A DNA stretch of 64,000 bases from Aquimarina sediminis. Its GTDB lineage: Bacteria; Bacteroidota; Bacteroidia; Flavobacteriales; Flavobacteriaceae. The notes under the pieces are model-generated. The model did no database searches. It was not told where the DNA came from and saw only the letters and a list, made by a program, of their open reading frames with translations. A program made the position numbers and the translations under genes. Below are positions 1-9,182 of this stretch, piece by piece. The number at the start of each line of letters is the position of its first letter. The stretch's first letter is position 1. The stretch is from the NCBI RefSeq assembly GCF_002895435.1, contig NZ_POYJ01000011.1, positions 62,001 through 126,000 on the forward strand, read 5' to 3'.

Positions 1-294
1 TACTACATACAATAACAATCCTAAATATTGCTGGTTAATATTATGGTTTTTATGTGCCATTTTCTCAGCGTAATTAGTTGCTAACATAAACCCACCTAGC
101 ATCACTAACCATCTCCAGCCCTGAGTCATGGAAAATGCAAAATTAACTAAAGGTTCTATCTGAAAAAATATCCATTCCACAATAACAAAAAGTAAAACAG
201 CCATTGCAAGATGTGTATAAGTCTTTTTATAGAATACTACTCTTTTTTCATCAGTAAGTGAACTAACGGGCAGTATTTGTTGAAATTCTTCCAT
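1..294 (-). CDS. Bax inhibitor-1 (BI-1/YccA) family membrane protein, partial
   Basis: The gene begins at an ATG at 294 on the minus strand and runs off the left edge, so only the first 98 residues are visible. They read MEEFQQILPVSSLTDEKRVV, then hydrophobic segments separated by a short loop. The phrase FYKKTYTHLAMAVLLFV followed by a second membrane helix near MLGGFMLATNYAEKMAHK fits the N-terminus of BI-1/YccA proteins, which are six- to seven-helix inner-membrane proteins linked to FtsH proteolysis and ion leak. The assignment rests on the N-terminal pattern only; the conserved C-terminal acidic/charged motif is outside the window. Confidence 0.75.
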   Translation of the reverse strand, partial: MEEFQQILPVSSLTDEKRVVFYKKTYTHLAMAVLLFVIVEWIFFQIEPLVNFAFSMTQGWRWLVMLGGFMLATNYAEKMAHKNHNINQQYLGLLLYVV

Positions 295-366
295 ATCTAT
301 ATATCGATAAAATTAAATTTGTTTTTACAGTCTAAATATAGGTTATTCTTCAGAATAGCGACCAAA

Positions 367-1233
367 TTAGTCTTCAAAATATCTAAAATTTAGCATCTGT
401 ACAACATAATTGTATATCTCTGGGAATTTTTCCTTTAATTCTTGTGGCGACTCCATAAAAACTTCAACCAATACCGCAATAAATTCAAATTTATTAGTGT
501 AAGCATATTCTCTCAATATTTTAGTTTCTACTATCTTTTCTCTTATCTCAAGGGACCCCAAATATTGTTCTAACAACAAAAATGTATCATAAAAAATCTC
601 GCAACTAATATTATTATTCTTAATGGAGTTATAGTGTATTGCATGTGTAATCTCGTGGATACCTAAACTTTTTCCTTTATCCTGATGAAGATTACCTTTT
701 TGAAAATCTTTCCATGATAAAACTAATGCTTTAGATCTTGGATTAAACTCTCCTATATTCTCTGTTTTATTTAAAATTGAATAGAAAGATGTTGGGTATA
801 AAATAATGGTGTCTAAATATTCTAGCAGATAATGACGCATTCCAAAGGTAAGTTGAGTTATCATTATGGTAATTTGCATACGCATAAAATCGTCGATCAT
901 CAGTCCTTCTCTAGACACAAAATTAGTTTCTTCCAGAAAACGTACAGCCCTATGCCCAAAGTACTTTTTCCTTCTTTTATTAAGGGTATTATAAAAATCA
1001 TTTTCATCAAGAAACACCTGTAAATGAAGAGGTAACTCTTTTGGAAAAGGATAAAAATGTATGAAATATGGTTTTTTATTATATTTCACATAGATAGATT
1101 CTAAATATCGTAAAACATAATATACGCAGATCGAAACGATTAACACCGTAACTGCTACCCCAATTATGTTCTGGAATATTGAATTAGAAAACTCTTCTTC
1201 AAACGTTAATAAAATTGTGATATAATGATTCAA
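367..1233 (-). CDS. Membrane-anchored MtfA-like (M90) zinc peptidase
   Basis: This 288-residue protein has one hydrophobic helix at about residues 23-41 and then a soluble domain. The zinc signature HEITH lies at residues 193-197 (GIHEITHAIHY), preceded by LVLSWKDFQKG, which matches the W-x-x-x-x-x-G then HExxH arrangement of the MtfA/M90 peptidases. E. coli MtfA (about 265 aa) binds the repressor Mlc; a C-terminal Glu zinc ligand could be in EFIAVLVEVFME. The N-terminal membrane helix is an addition compared with soluble MtfA and suggests the peptidase domain is tethered in the cytoplasm. It stands alone, with no obvious operon. Function in this organism is inferred from family only. Confidence 0.72.
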   Translation of the reverse strand: MNHYITILLTFEEEFSNSIFQNIIGVAVTVLIVSICVYYVLRYLESIYVKYNKKPYFIHFYPFPKELPLHLQVFLDENDFYNTLNKRRKKYFGHRAVRFLEETNFVSREGLMIDDFMRMQITIMITQLTFGMRHYLLEYLDTIILYPTSFYSILNKTENIGEFNPRSKALVLSWKDFQKGNLHQDKGKSLGIHEITHAIHYNSIKNNNISCEIFYDTFLLLEQYLGSLEIREKIVETKILREYAYTNKFEFIAVLVEVFMESPQELKEKFPEIYNYVVQMLNFRYFED

Positions 1234-1527
1234 ATACTAGGAAAAATGTAGGTTAAGGCTTTTAAAAATAACGTTTTAGAATTGAAAATGGTATTAAAAC
1301 AACAATTTAACACTAATTAATTCTATTTCTCTTGCTTTCATGACTTCATTATTACGCATCATCTTTCCTTTAAAATAAACAAATCAGAACTGTTCACAAA
1401 CCTTACCAACTCTTATAAGAATTTTAACGATTTTATATAGGATTGGGAACGAAATTTGATAGACTTAGAAATAGTCGGTGTTTACTTAAAATATAATATA
1501 TCTAACAAGGCTAAAATTATGTATTAA

Positions 1528-1758
1528 ATGTTTCTATTTCGTAAGAATACCCCAAAATCGTTGTCCCATTTAGATCATCTATTCAAAAATGTTATTTCAA
1601 AACTTCCCGTTGCAAATCAAATCAAATACTGTGAATCTCTAATGTATCGAACTAAAGAAGATATCTCAAATTCAACATGTAGATTACAAAAAAGAAGATT
1701 AAACAAACTATTACAAGCTACCAAAAATGAATTGAAAAATCTCAACACAAGGATGTGA
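1528..1758 (+). CDS. Small hypothetical basic protein
   Basis: A 76-codon frame just upstream of cobQ, separated from it by 54 bp. It encodes a Lys/Asn/Leu-rich, mostly helical and basic peptide (MFLFRKNTPKSLSHLDHLF...). No domain, signal peptide or known motif is recognised. The reading frame is open in AT-rich DNA where stops are frequent, and it is collinear with the cob genes, so it may be real, but there is no independent support such as homology. It could equally be leader sequence of the cobQ transcript. Confidence 0.35.
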   Translation: MFLFRKNTPKSLSHLDHLFKNVISKLPVANQIKYCESLMYRTKEDISNSTCRLQKRRLNKLLQATKNELKNLNTRM

Positions 1759-1812
1759 TTATATACCAGATTATTTAACTAATTTTGAAATCAATTCGTT
1801 GAGTATATAAGA

Positions 1813-3276
1813 ATGAAAAAATTACGCCCTATAATGTTTGTGGGGACAGGTTCAGACGTTGGAAAAAGCATTTTAGTGACTGGTATTTGTAGACTCTTGA
1901 AGCGAAAAGGATATTCTCCTGCTCCTTTTAAGGCACAAAACATGTCCCTTAATAGTTTTGTAACTCCAGATGGGTTAGAAATAGGAAGAGCGCAAGCAGT
2001 ACAAGCAGAAGCATGTAAGATTGATTGCTCTACCGATATGAACCCTATCTTGTTAAAACCTTCTGGTGCAAACAAGTCACAAATCGTTTTACACGGGAAA
2101 CCTATAGGTGATCAAACTATCAAAGAATATTTTTTAGGAAATAACAAGGAACATCTTTTTGAAGAAGCAAAAATGGCTTTTTTGCGATTACAGGAAATAT
2201 ACAATCCTGTAGTCTTAGAAGGTGCTGGAAGCATTAGTGAACTCAATCTAAAACATAGAGATATTGTAAATATGCGAATGGCAAAAGCAGCAGACGCAGA
2301 TGTTTATCTTATAGCAGACATCGACAAAGGAGGTGTTTTTGCTAGTGTATATGGTTCTATTGCCCTTCTCGAACCTTGGGAAAAAAAGATGATCAAGGGA
2401 GTCGTAATTAACAAATTCAGAGGAGATATTTCCCTATTTGAAGAAGGAAAAAAGATATTAGAAAAACTAACTGGTGTTCCTGTTATAGGAGTTATCCCTT
2501 ATGCTAAAGACATTTATATTGAAGAAGAAGACTCTGTAGGATTACAAAAAAAAAGCCAATCAGTAATAAATGGGCAGGTAAACATAGCAATTGTACTACT
2601 TCCTTACATTTCTAATTATACAGATTTTAATGTATTAGAAAAAGACTCAAGAACTCATGTTTTTTACTCTAATGACCCTAACAGTATTTCTGATGCAGAT
2701 ATTATTATATTACCCGGAAGTAAGAATACGATACAAGATCTTGTATTTCTTCGAGAAAAGGGAATTGCCAAGGTAATATTAGAAGCATATGAGTCCAAGA
2801 AAACTATTATCGGTATTTGTGGTGGTTATCAAATGTTAGGAAAAACTATTGAAGACCCTTTGGGAGTAGAAACCGATATTAAAACCATTCCTGGATTAGG
2901 TATTTTTCCAATAGCTACCAAATTAACTGCAGAAAAAACAACAACACAATGTAGTTTTACATTTAAAAACACATTAGAAACGTTTACAGGATATGAAATT
3001 CATATGGGAGAAACTACAATAGATAGAAACAAACCGCTTAATCATATCTCTGGACAACCAGAAGGATATATGCATGAAAATTGTTGGGGGACATATATTC
3101 ATGGAATCTTAGATCATTCTCCTATCATTGAGGATCTTCTAAAAGGTTTCACTAAAGCAAAAACGTACTTTGATTATCAAGCATACAAAGAAAAAAATTA
3201 TAACAAATTAGCTGATTTGTTAGAAGATAACATTGACGTAAATAGTATTATCTCTGAAAATCATACGATATCATGA
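1813..3276 (+). CDS. cobQ: Cobyric acid synthase
   Basis: CobQ/CbiP amidates the b, d, e and g side chains of adenosylcobyrinate a,c-diamide using glutamine and ATP. At 487 aa it has family length. The N-terminal DTBS-like ATPase starts KLRPIMFVGTGSDVGKS (P-loop at residues about 9-17), followed by KAQNMSLNS and EIGRAQAVQAEA, both typical of CobQ. The C-terminal class-I-like glutamine amidotransferase carries the nucleophile Cys in IIGICGGYQMLG near residue 336 and the His in GTYIHGILDH near residue 430. Its stop overlaps the next gene's start by 4 bp (ATGA), so it is the first clear gene of a four-gene cobalamin operon. No riboswitch is seen directly upstream. Confidence 0.96.
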   Translation: MKKLRPIMFVGTGSDVGKSILVTGICRLLKRKGYSPAPFKAQNMSLNSFVTPDGLEIGRAQAVQAEACKIDCSTDMNPILLKPSGANKSQIVLHGKPIGDQTIKEYFLGNNKEHLFEEAKMAFLRLQEIYNPVVLEGAGSISELNLKHRDIVNMRMAKAADADVYLIADIDKGGVFASVYGSIALLEPWEKKMIKGVVINKFRGDISLFEEGKKILEKLTGVPVIGVIPYAKDIYIEEEDSVGLQKKSQSVINGQVNIAIVLLPYISNYTDFNVLEKDSRTHVFYSNDPNSISDADIIILPGSKNTIQDLVFLREKGIAKVILEAYESKKTIIGICGGYQMLGKTIEDPLGVETDIKTIPGLGIFPIATKLTAEKTTTQCSFTFKNTLETFTGYEIHMGETTIDRNKPLNHISGQPEGYMHENCWGTYIHGILDHSPIIEDLLKGFTKAKTYFDYQAYKEKNYNKLADLLEDNIDVNSIISENHTIS

Positions 3277-4295
3277 TATATGGACACGGTGATGATGCAT
3301 ATCGTTACAATATAAAATTTAAAGCCAATTTTAGTTCTAATGTATGGTATGAAAGAACTTCTGAAAAAATAGTATCACACCTAAAGCAGCAACTAACTCA
3401 TATTGCTAATTATCCTACTCCAAATGCAGATGTATTAACAAAAATGGTAGCTAATCATCACCAGCTACAACCTTCTCAGGTATTGATGACCAACGGAGCC
3501 ACAGAAGCATTTTATAATATTACACATCTTTTTAGGAGTAAAAATGCTGCGATCGGTATTCCTACATTTTCTGAATATGAAGACGCTTGTAAAAGTAACG
3601 ATATATGCATTCGTTATTATAATCGTGCCGAGGTAACCAAAACCTCTTTTGATAATGATCTGGTGTTTTTGTGTAACCCTAATAATCCAGATGGAATTAG
3701 TAATACGATTGCAGAGATAAAAACATTATTAGCTGATTTTCCTGATACTACATTCATTATTGACGAAGCTTACATTGATTTTACATTTAAAATCACATCA
3801 TGTGTTTCTCTTTTAGATGCCTTTACAAATCTTATTATTGTAAAATCGTTAACTAAACTTTTTTCTATCCCGGGATTGAGACTAGGGTATATTTTATGCA
3901 ACGCAAAAATTGGTAAAGAACTACAACAGTCAAAAATGCCATGGAGCGTTAATACGATGGCTATCGAAGCAGGGAAATACATATTTAATAATTATAAAAT
4001 TATTCGCCCCAATATGGCAGTACTTCTTGAATACTGCTCTAAGTTACAACAACAGATTAATGCAATAGATGGTTTTACAGTCATTTACTCTGAAACAAAT
4101 TATTTTTTGGTAAAATTAGACACTCCAAAAGCTTCAATTTTAAAAGATTATCTCGTACACACACATCATCTTCTCATTAGAGATGCTTCAAATTTTAGAG
4201 GATTGGATGGTCATTATATTCGTATTGCCTGTCAGAGTAGAGATAAAAATGAATTATTGATTAATGCTTTACAACAATGGAGTACACTACAGTAA
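3273..4295 (+). CDS. cobD: Threonine-phosphate decarboxylase-like PLP enzyme (CobD/CobC type)
   Basis: This class I/II fold PLP enzyme (340 aa) resembles histidinol-phosphate aminotransferase and CobD. Visible motifs are FSSNVWYE at the N-terminus, NYPTPNADVL, TNGATEAFYNI, FLCNPNNPDG, the PLP-phosphate Asp in FIIDEAYIDF, and the Schiff-base Lys in SLTKLFSIPGLRLGY near residue 195. CobD makes (R)-1-amino-2-propanol phosphate, the linker that CbiB attaches to cobyric acid. Position between cobQ and cbiB, with ATGA overlap upstream and a 19-bp overlap downstream, supports CobD over HisC. It is slightly shorter than Salmonella CobD. Which substrate it uses cannot be read from sequence alone. Confidence 0.88.
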   Translation: MIYGHGDDAYRYNIKFKANFSSNVWYERTSEKIVSHLKQQLTHIANYPTPNADVLTKMVANHHQLQPSQVLMTNGATEAFYNITHLFRSKNAAIGIPTFSEYEDACKSNDICIRYYNRAEVTKTSFDNDLVFLCNPNNPDGISNTIAEIKTLLADFPDTTFIIDEAYIDFTFKITSCVSLLDAFTNLIIVKSLTKLFSIPGLRLGYILCNAKIGKELQQSKMPWSVNTMAIEAGKYIFNNYKIIRPNMAVLLEYCSKLQQQINAIDGFTVIYSETNYFLVKLDTPKASILKDYLVHTHHLLIRDASNFRGLDGHYIRIACQSRDKNELLINALQQWSTLQ

Positions 4296-5203
4296 TTATT
4301 CCTTTACTAATTGGATATATTCTTGATTTAATATTTGGGGATCCCAGATGGCTACCTCATCCCATACGTTTGTATGGTAACGCAATACAATATGGCGAAG
4401 AACAATTAAACGTTCCTCCCTTTGCATTTCAAAAAGGTAGGATTCTTACTATAATCTTACTAGTCATTACCATCTTATTTTTTTATATAGCAACCACTCT
4501 ATTTGCTCCATACACCGTTCTATATTACACTTTTACATCAATATTTGTTTTTTATGCATTGGCTAACAAAAGTTTGATATCAGAAGGAAAAGCTGTTTTC
4601 GAAGCACTACAAAAAGGAATAGAATCTGGCAGAAAACGATTAGCATGGATTGTTGGGAGAGAAACCGATCAATTAAATTCTCAACAAATAAAGACGGCTG
4701 TTTTTGAAACACTATCCGAAAACCTAAGTGATGGAGTAATTGCTCCACTTTTTTATTATGCCCTATTTGGCATTACTGGGGCAATGAGTTATAAAATGAT
4801 TAATACATTGGACTCAATGATCGGATATAAAAACAAGAGGTATAAAGAATTCGGAAGATTTGCTGCCAAATTAGATGATGTTGCCAATTACATCCCAGCT
4901 AGGATTACCGCCTTGCTAATGTTATTAGTTACCTTAAAACTTCACAAAATCCCTTTTGTAATAAAGTACGGGAAGCAACACTCTAGCCCTAATGCCGGAT
5001 ATCCAGAAGCAGCATTAGCTGCAATTTTGGATTGCAAATTTGGTGGACCAAATTATTACCATGGCAAGTTAGTCGACAAGCCATATATAGGAGAAACAGA
5101 TAGAGTTTTAAAGGATAATGAAATAAAAACAGTAGCAAGAATCAATCAAAAGGTCACCCTTATTTTTATACTCCTAATCTGTACCGTTTATTACTATATA
5201 TAA
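4277..5203 (+). CDS. cbiB: Adenosylcobinamide-phosphate synthase
   Basis: CbiB (CobD in Pseudomonas nomenclature) joins aminopropanol or its phosphate to cobyric acid at the inner membrane. The 308-residue protein has the diagnostic N-terminal motif DLIFGDPRWLPHPIRLYGNAI-like stretch (residues about 15-35), several hydrophobic helices, and the conserved central part IVGRETDQLN...ETLSENLSDGVIAPLFYY, then SMIGYKNKRYKEFG and SPNAGYPEAALAA. The start lies inside cobD (19-bp overlap), and the stop shares a base with the ATG of the next gene (TAATG), indicating translational coupling in the cobQ-cobD-cbiB operon. Confidence 0.95.
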   Translation: MEYTTVIIPLLIGYILDLIFGDPRWLPHPIRLYGNAIQYGEEQLNVPPFAFQKGRILTIILLVITILFFYIATTLFAPYTVLYYTFTSIFVFYALANKSLISEGKAVFEALQKGIESGRKRLAWIVGRETDQLNSQQIKTAVFETLSENLSDGVIAPLFYYALFGITGAMSYKMINTLDSMIGYKNKRYKEFGRFAAKLDDVANYIPARITALLMLLVTLKLHKIPFVIKYGKQHSSPNAGYPEAALAAILDCKFGGPNYYHGKLVDKPYIGETDRVLKDNEIKTVARINQKVTLIFILLICTVYYYI

Positions 5204-5730
5204 TGCATAAAAGATACATTATTACAGGAGCGCCAGGTACTGGAAAAACAAGTTTAATCAATGCTTTACAAGAAAACAATTACTTATGTTTTGCCGAAGT
5301 TTCAAGAAAAATAATCATAGAACAACAGCAGAAAAAAAGTAATAAAACTCCTTGGGCTGATCTTTCTGGATTTGCCCATTTAGTATACCTACACACCATT
5401 GAAGAACTACAGCTTCCTGTAGAAAAAAACTCATTTTCTGATCGTGGATTGCCCGATATTATGGCATATCTAAAATCCAAAGATTATGTGATACCAAAAC
5501 ATCTGCTAGATTTTTCTTACAAAAAGTACTACGCACCTACCGTGTTTTTATTACCCCCATGGAAAGAAATTTACACTACTGATCCTCAACGCTTACAGTC
5601 CTATCCAGAAGCGGTACATATTCATCAATATCTTACTGAAGTATATGAAAGTTTAAATTTTAGTATAGAATTACTTCCAAAAACTACCCTGGAAGAACGT
5701 GTTGATTTTATAAAATCTTTTATCTCATAA
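5203..5730 (+). CDS. Small P-loop NTPase in the cob operon
   Basis: A 175-residue protein with Walker A GAPGTGKTS at residues 8-16 and a SDRGLPD segment near residue 85 that can serve as a Walker-B/DRxxPD element, as in AAA_28/NadR-like and deoxynucleoside-kinase-like ATPases. Its start overlaps the cbiB stop, so it is translated with the cobalamin genes. It is not CobU/CobP: the CobU signature (TGGxRSGKS with the downstream guanylylated His region) is absent. A role in cobalamin metabolism is suggested only by operon position. No terminator is obvious before the convergent kinase gene 26 bp further on. Confidence 0.7.
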   Translation: MHKRYIITGAPGTGKTSLINALQENNYLCFAEVSRKIIIEQQQKKSNKTPWADLSGFAHLVYLHTIEELQLPVEKNSFSDRGLPDIMAYLKSKDYVIPKHLLDFSYKKYYAPTVFLLPPWKEIYTTDPQRLQSYPEAVHIHQYLTEVYESLNFSIELLPKTTLEERVDFIKSFIS

Positions 5731-5756
5731 TCTTTTTTACATACCATACATCAGTA

Positions 5757-7955
5757 TTAAGACAAACAATAATCTACCAGAGTTTGATGTAACTGTTCTG
5801 GGTTTACAGGCTTATTTAAAACTTTAACGATACCTACTTCATTAAACCTCTTTTTATTCAATTTTTCTGATAATGTAGTTAACGCAACAATAGGTATCAT
5901 AGTATTGAACTCTCTTATAATAGTTGTAGCTTCAAAACCATCCATCTTTGGCATCATAATATCCATTAACACCATCGAATATTTATTTTCTCTAACCATT
6001 TTTACTGCTTCTGTGCCATCATAAGCAGAATCACAATAAAAACCATAATTAGAAATTATTTTTTTTGTGATCAGTTGATTTACTTTATTATCCTCTACCA
6101 GTAAAACATTGGCTTCATTCTTTAAAGGATTAGAGTCATTTACAGAATCGACATGTTGAGCAATTTGTTGAGGTTTAGGTATTTCAAAATTTATAACAAA
6201 AGAAACCAAAGTACCTTTTCCTATTTTGGATTTCAAAACAATATCACTTCCTAATGTTAGTAGCATTTTTTTCACAAGAGACAGCCCTAACCCCGTACCT
6301 CCGTATTCTCTATTAATATTAACTGACCCTTGATTAAATGCTTCAAAAGCTCTATTGACTTGCTCCTCTGTCATCCCAATTCCTGTATCCTTTATCGAAA
6401 ATTCAATTTTTGCATTGTTTTTTGTTTTAGAAATTAAAATTGCAGCGACATAAACATCCCCATCTTTTGTAAATTTTAGTGCATTATCAAATATTTTTGT
6501 AAAAATTTGAGAAACTCTCAACACATCCCCTTTTAATACATCGGGGATAGCTGTATCTATTTCTCTGTAAACCTCACTGTTATTATTCTTGAGTTCTAGT
6601 GATGAATCAATTAGGTTATTCAGCAACGATTTTAGGTCAAAATTTTCAGTTTTAAAATCAAATTTTTCTTTTCCTAAATCATTAAGATGAATAACATCGT
6701 TAATTAGATTCAACAAATGATCTGCAGATAAATCGATTAATTTTGTACGATTAATCTGATCATTAGATAGCTTTTCTTTTTGCATTAAAAAGTTTGTTCC
6801 TCTTATTGTATTAAGAGGAGTTAAAAGCTCATGAGTTACCGAATCCAAAAAATTAGATTTGACTTTTAAAGCTTTATCAGTTTCTCTATTTGCCTCTACT
6901 AATTTTTTATAATTTTCTTTTAACAAACGATTAACCTTGGTTTTAAACTTAGATTTTTTGTATAGTAACACACTAATTATTATCAATGCCAAAATAATTA
7001 TAGTACCAAAGAGCATGATATATTTATCATTCTTTATTTCTTCTGTTTTTAGTTTATTTTCTATCCTAATTCGTTTATTCTCCTCCTGTTCTAGGTTTAA
7101 TTTATTAGATAAAGTAAGGGATGTACTTACTTCTTGCATTTTTAGAGAATAACTCTTTATCAAATTCTCATAGGCTTGACCATAATAAACAACTGCTTCT
7201 TTATTGTTTCCTTGTTTCTTAAAAAACAACCCTTTTTTAGAAAACATTAATGAATTAAAGTATAAGTCGGAAGCATAAGAAGGCTTTTCCTTTTCTATGG
7301 CCTGAAAACATTTTTTTGCTTCTTTATATTGTCCTAAGTTTGTATAACTCTCAGCCAAAAACAAGTATAGATACTTTTTTCTATTCTGATTAACCTTTGC
7401 TTCTTCTATAGCAGCTAAAGATTTTAAAGCATACTTTACAGACTTATCCCACTGTTGTCTTTTTACATTTTGAGAACTAAGATTATAATTAATATCAATA
7501 TTATCTTTGGTCTCTCCATATTTCCGTAAGAGCTGTTCTGCAACAAGATAAGAGCGATACGCTTCTTCTTTGTTTCCTTGAACATTTTTATATACTCCCA
7601 AATCTTCATAATAGAATCCTAGCTGTCTTTTGTTATTTGTTTTCTTGATAATTTCTAAATTCTTAGCTAAATACTCTTTAGCCTTTATAGTATCCTTATT
7701 CCAGTGAAAGTAATCCATCATCTTTCTATTCACTTCTATTTTAAACACAGGATTATCAATAGTTTCAGCTAAACTCTCTGCAAGTTCCAAAAGATGCACC
7801 GCTTTATTTCTTTCTTTTTCTGATGGTTTTATAACTAACTCTTCAGATTTTTTTATAATTTTTCTTATGCTATCGAGACTCACTCTATTAGCAACCTGAG
7901 CTGCCAATGGTTTAATAAATAAACACAAGATATATATGAATATCTTTGTTTTCAT
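5757..7955 (-). CDS. TPR-containing hybrid sensor histidine kinase/response regulator
   Basis: I place the start at 7955, where MKTKIFIYILCLFIKPLAAQ forms a signal peptide; an upstream ATG at 8018 adds 21 residues with no signal character. Layout over 732 aa: periplasmic TPR-like helices (about 30-285), a coiled segment, one membrane helix (IMLFGTIIILALIIISVLLY), HisKA with the phospho-His in FLDSVTHELLTPLNTI, HATPase with DTGIGM and GGTGLGLSLVKKM boxes, and a C-terminal receiver with the phospho-Asp in MVLMDIMMPKMDGFE. This is the common Bacteroidota hybrid-kinase design. It is convergent with the cobQ operon and has no adjacent regulator, so its signal and output are unknown. The receiver may pass phosphate to an HPt protein encoded elsewhere, for instance the one at 39678-39995. 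Confidence 0.92.
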   Translation of the reverse strand: MKTKIFIYILCLFIKPLAAQVANRVSLDSIRKIIKKSEELVIKPSEKERNKAVHLLELAESLAETIDNPVFKIEVNRKMMDYFHWNKDTIKAKEYLAKNLEIIKKTNNKRQLGFYYEDLGVYKNVQGNKEEAYRSYLVAEQLLRKYGETKDNIDINYNLSSQNVKRQQWDKSVKYALKSLAAIEEAKVNQNRKKYLYLFLAESYTNLGQYKEAKKCFQAIEKEKPSYASDLYFNSLMFSKKGLFFKKQGNNKEAVVYYGQAYENLIKSYSLKMQEVSTSLTLSNKLNLEQEENKRIRIENKLKTEEIKNDKYIMLFGTIIILALIIISVLLYKKSKFKTKVNRLLKENYKKLVEANRETDKALKVKSNFLDSVTHELLTPLNTIRGTNFLMQKEKLSNDQINRTKLIDLSADHLLNLINDVIHLNDLGKEKFDFKTENFDLKSLLNNLIDSSLELKNNNSEVYREIDTAIPDVLKGDVLRVSQIFTKIFDNALKFTKDGDVYVAAILISKTKNNAKIEFSIKDTGIGMTEEQVNRAFEAFNQGSVNINREYGGTGLGLSLVKKMLLTLGSDIVLKSKIGKGTLVSFVINFEIPKPQQIAQHVDSVNDSNPLKNEANVLLVEDNKVNQLITKKIISNYGFYCDSAYDGTEAVKMVRENKYSMVLMDIMMPKMDGFEATTIIREFNTMIPIVALTTLSEKLNKKRFNEVGIVKVLNKPVNPEQLHQTLVDYCLS

Positions 7956-8206
7956 CTGAAGATTATCTATAATTTTCACTCTGTTAAGGCATTGAGTTCT
8001 GCCATATTGGATCGTCACATATTCGCAAAATCCATTTTCAAAAACTTTCTTGTGATCTTAATACAGGTGTTATAAATGCTTTTGAAACTTTACAAAATCA
8101 CAATAAGGAAGAGTTCGTGTACCAATGTTAAACTGTATATTCTCTTTTCAAAAACCATACTTGATTAAAGTAATAAATATACAAAGCAAAAAAAGGATAA
8201 TAAAAA

Positions 8207-8237
8207 AAAGCCTTGAAGCCCCATTCTTCAAGGCTTT
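8207..8237 (-). terminator. Intrinsic terminator hairpin, minus strand
   Basis: AAAGCCTTGAAG and CTTCAAGGCTTT form a perfect 12-bp stem with a 7-nt loop. On the minus strand the stem is followed by a run of eight T before an A, the classic rho-independent form. No recognised gene immediately precedes it on that strand, so it may end a small untranslated RNA or the leader of the downstream kinase transcript. Confidence 0.75.
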
Positions 8238-8400
8238 GATGTATTGCTTCCTTACCCCTAAAGATAGTAATACACTTACAAATAACACTAAAATATATCA
8301 ATTCGGGCATGATTTCTCTGTAGATATTCACTTACACTGAAGTGTCAGTAATAACTACACAAAATAGCCATTAAGCACGTAAATAACCCTTAAAACAAAG

Positions 8401-8436
8401 AAAAATCACCAAAAAACGAGTTTTTCTGGTGATTTT
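8401..8436 (-). terminator. Bidirectional terminator-like hairpin
   Basis: AAAAATCACC pairs with GGTGATTTTT, and the inner A-run pairs with the T-run around a short loop with one bulge. It lies downstream of the minus-strand lipoprotein gene (8625-9059) and is the likely end of that transcript. T-rich flanks exist on both strands. Confidence 0.6.
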
Positions 8437-8624
8437 TATAATACTATTCAAAATTTATATCCTAAAAAAAATTACTACTCATAAGAAGAATTGTTTTTTT
8501 TATTTTTTTGAATAGTCTTTATCGTTCTTTTCTTAGCGTAGATTACTGATATTACTTCTCTAATCGCCTTATAAATCCAACCAAGTAACTTTTTAGAAAT
8601 ATGTAATTTACTTAAACAAACGAC

Positions 8625-9059
8625 CTAGTATTGATATAGTATTTCGTCCTTAGTATTGGTAATATATAGTTTCACACGATTACCCTCAACTTGTAATTTT
8701 GAGATATCAAAGCTTATTTCTTTGGTAATGTAAGCTTCGCACATCTCCTTATTTTTCAAAGAAAGCACCAAATCTCTTCGTGGCGGATCAGATTCAAAAA
8801 CTGTTCCCGAATCAATCAATTTTATTACCCAGGAATCTCCAGAACAACCACTAGAACTATAGTTAATCTTCAAAATATGACCTTCAATTTTCATACTGTT
8901 TATGGTTAAATTATCAGTTGGTGCAATATTATAGTCGTTTGGATCAACAATAACTTGTTCTTTTGAAGCGGTAGAAGATTCGTCATCACCTTTATTACAA
9001 TTTGTAAAAGTAGACCCTAGAACAATAATTATAATGAATTTTATAAATAGTATTTTCAT
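8625..9059 (-). CDS. Hypothetical lipoprotein
   Basis: A 144-residue protein with a typical Bacteroidota lipoprotein leader: basic N-terminus, hydrophobic core IIIIVLGSTF and the lipobox Cys in TNCNKGDDE, where the acidic residues after Cys favour surface export in this phylum. The mature part has a two-Cys pair (GCSGDSW and KEMCEAY) and beta-rich sequence. I recognise no named domain. It is monocistronic, divergent from the PIG-L gene, with about 120 bp shared promoter region. Function unknown. Confidence 0.75.
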   Translation of the reverse strand: MKILFIKFIIIIVLGSTFTNCNKGDDESSTASKEQVIVDPNDYNIAPTDNLTINSMKIEGHILKINYSSSGCSGDSWVIKLIDSGTVFESDPPRRDLVLSLKNKEMCEAYITKEISFDISKLQVEGNRVKLYITNTKDEILYQY

Positions 9060-9182
9060 GATTACCTAAATTAGAATGTTTATTCTTAGACGGAAAAACT
9101 AGCACTTGGTTGCGTTGGATTAATAGACATCCAATAATATTGCATTATATTGTTACAGACAACTACAAATCAAGGGGCAATC

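Larger units (their letters stand above)
7956..8624. other. Gene-poor interval with two hairpins
   Basis: No convincing gene lies here. Short frames open on both strands around 8125-8340 are artefacts around a strong palindrome. The interval holds two terminator-like hairpins (listed separately). Between 8480 and 8624 there is a stretch in frame with, and directly after, the stop of the lipoprotein gene (see findings). Confidence 0.6.

Noticed and set aside
5203..5730. Small NTPase as CobU
   Set aside because: It has a P-loop but lacks the CobU TGGxRSGKS start and later signature; operon position alone is not enough.
8125..8340. Short overlapping frames on both strands
   Set aside because: They cross a perfect terminator hairpin and have no recognisable protein features.
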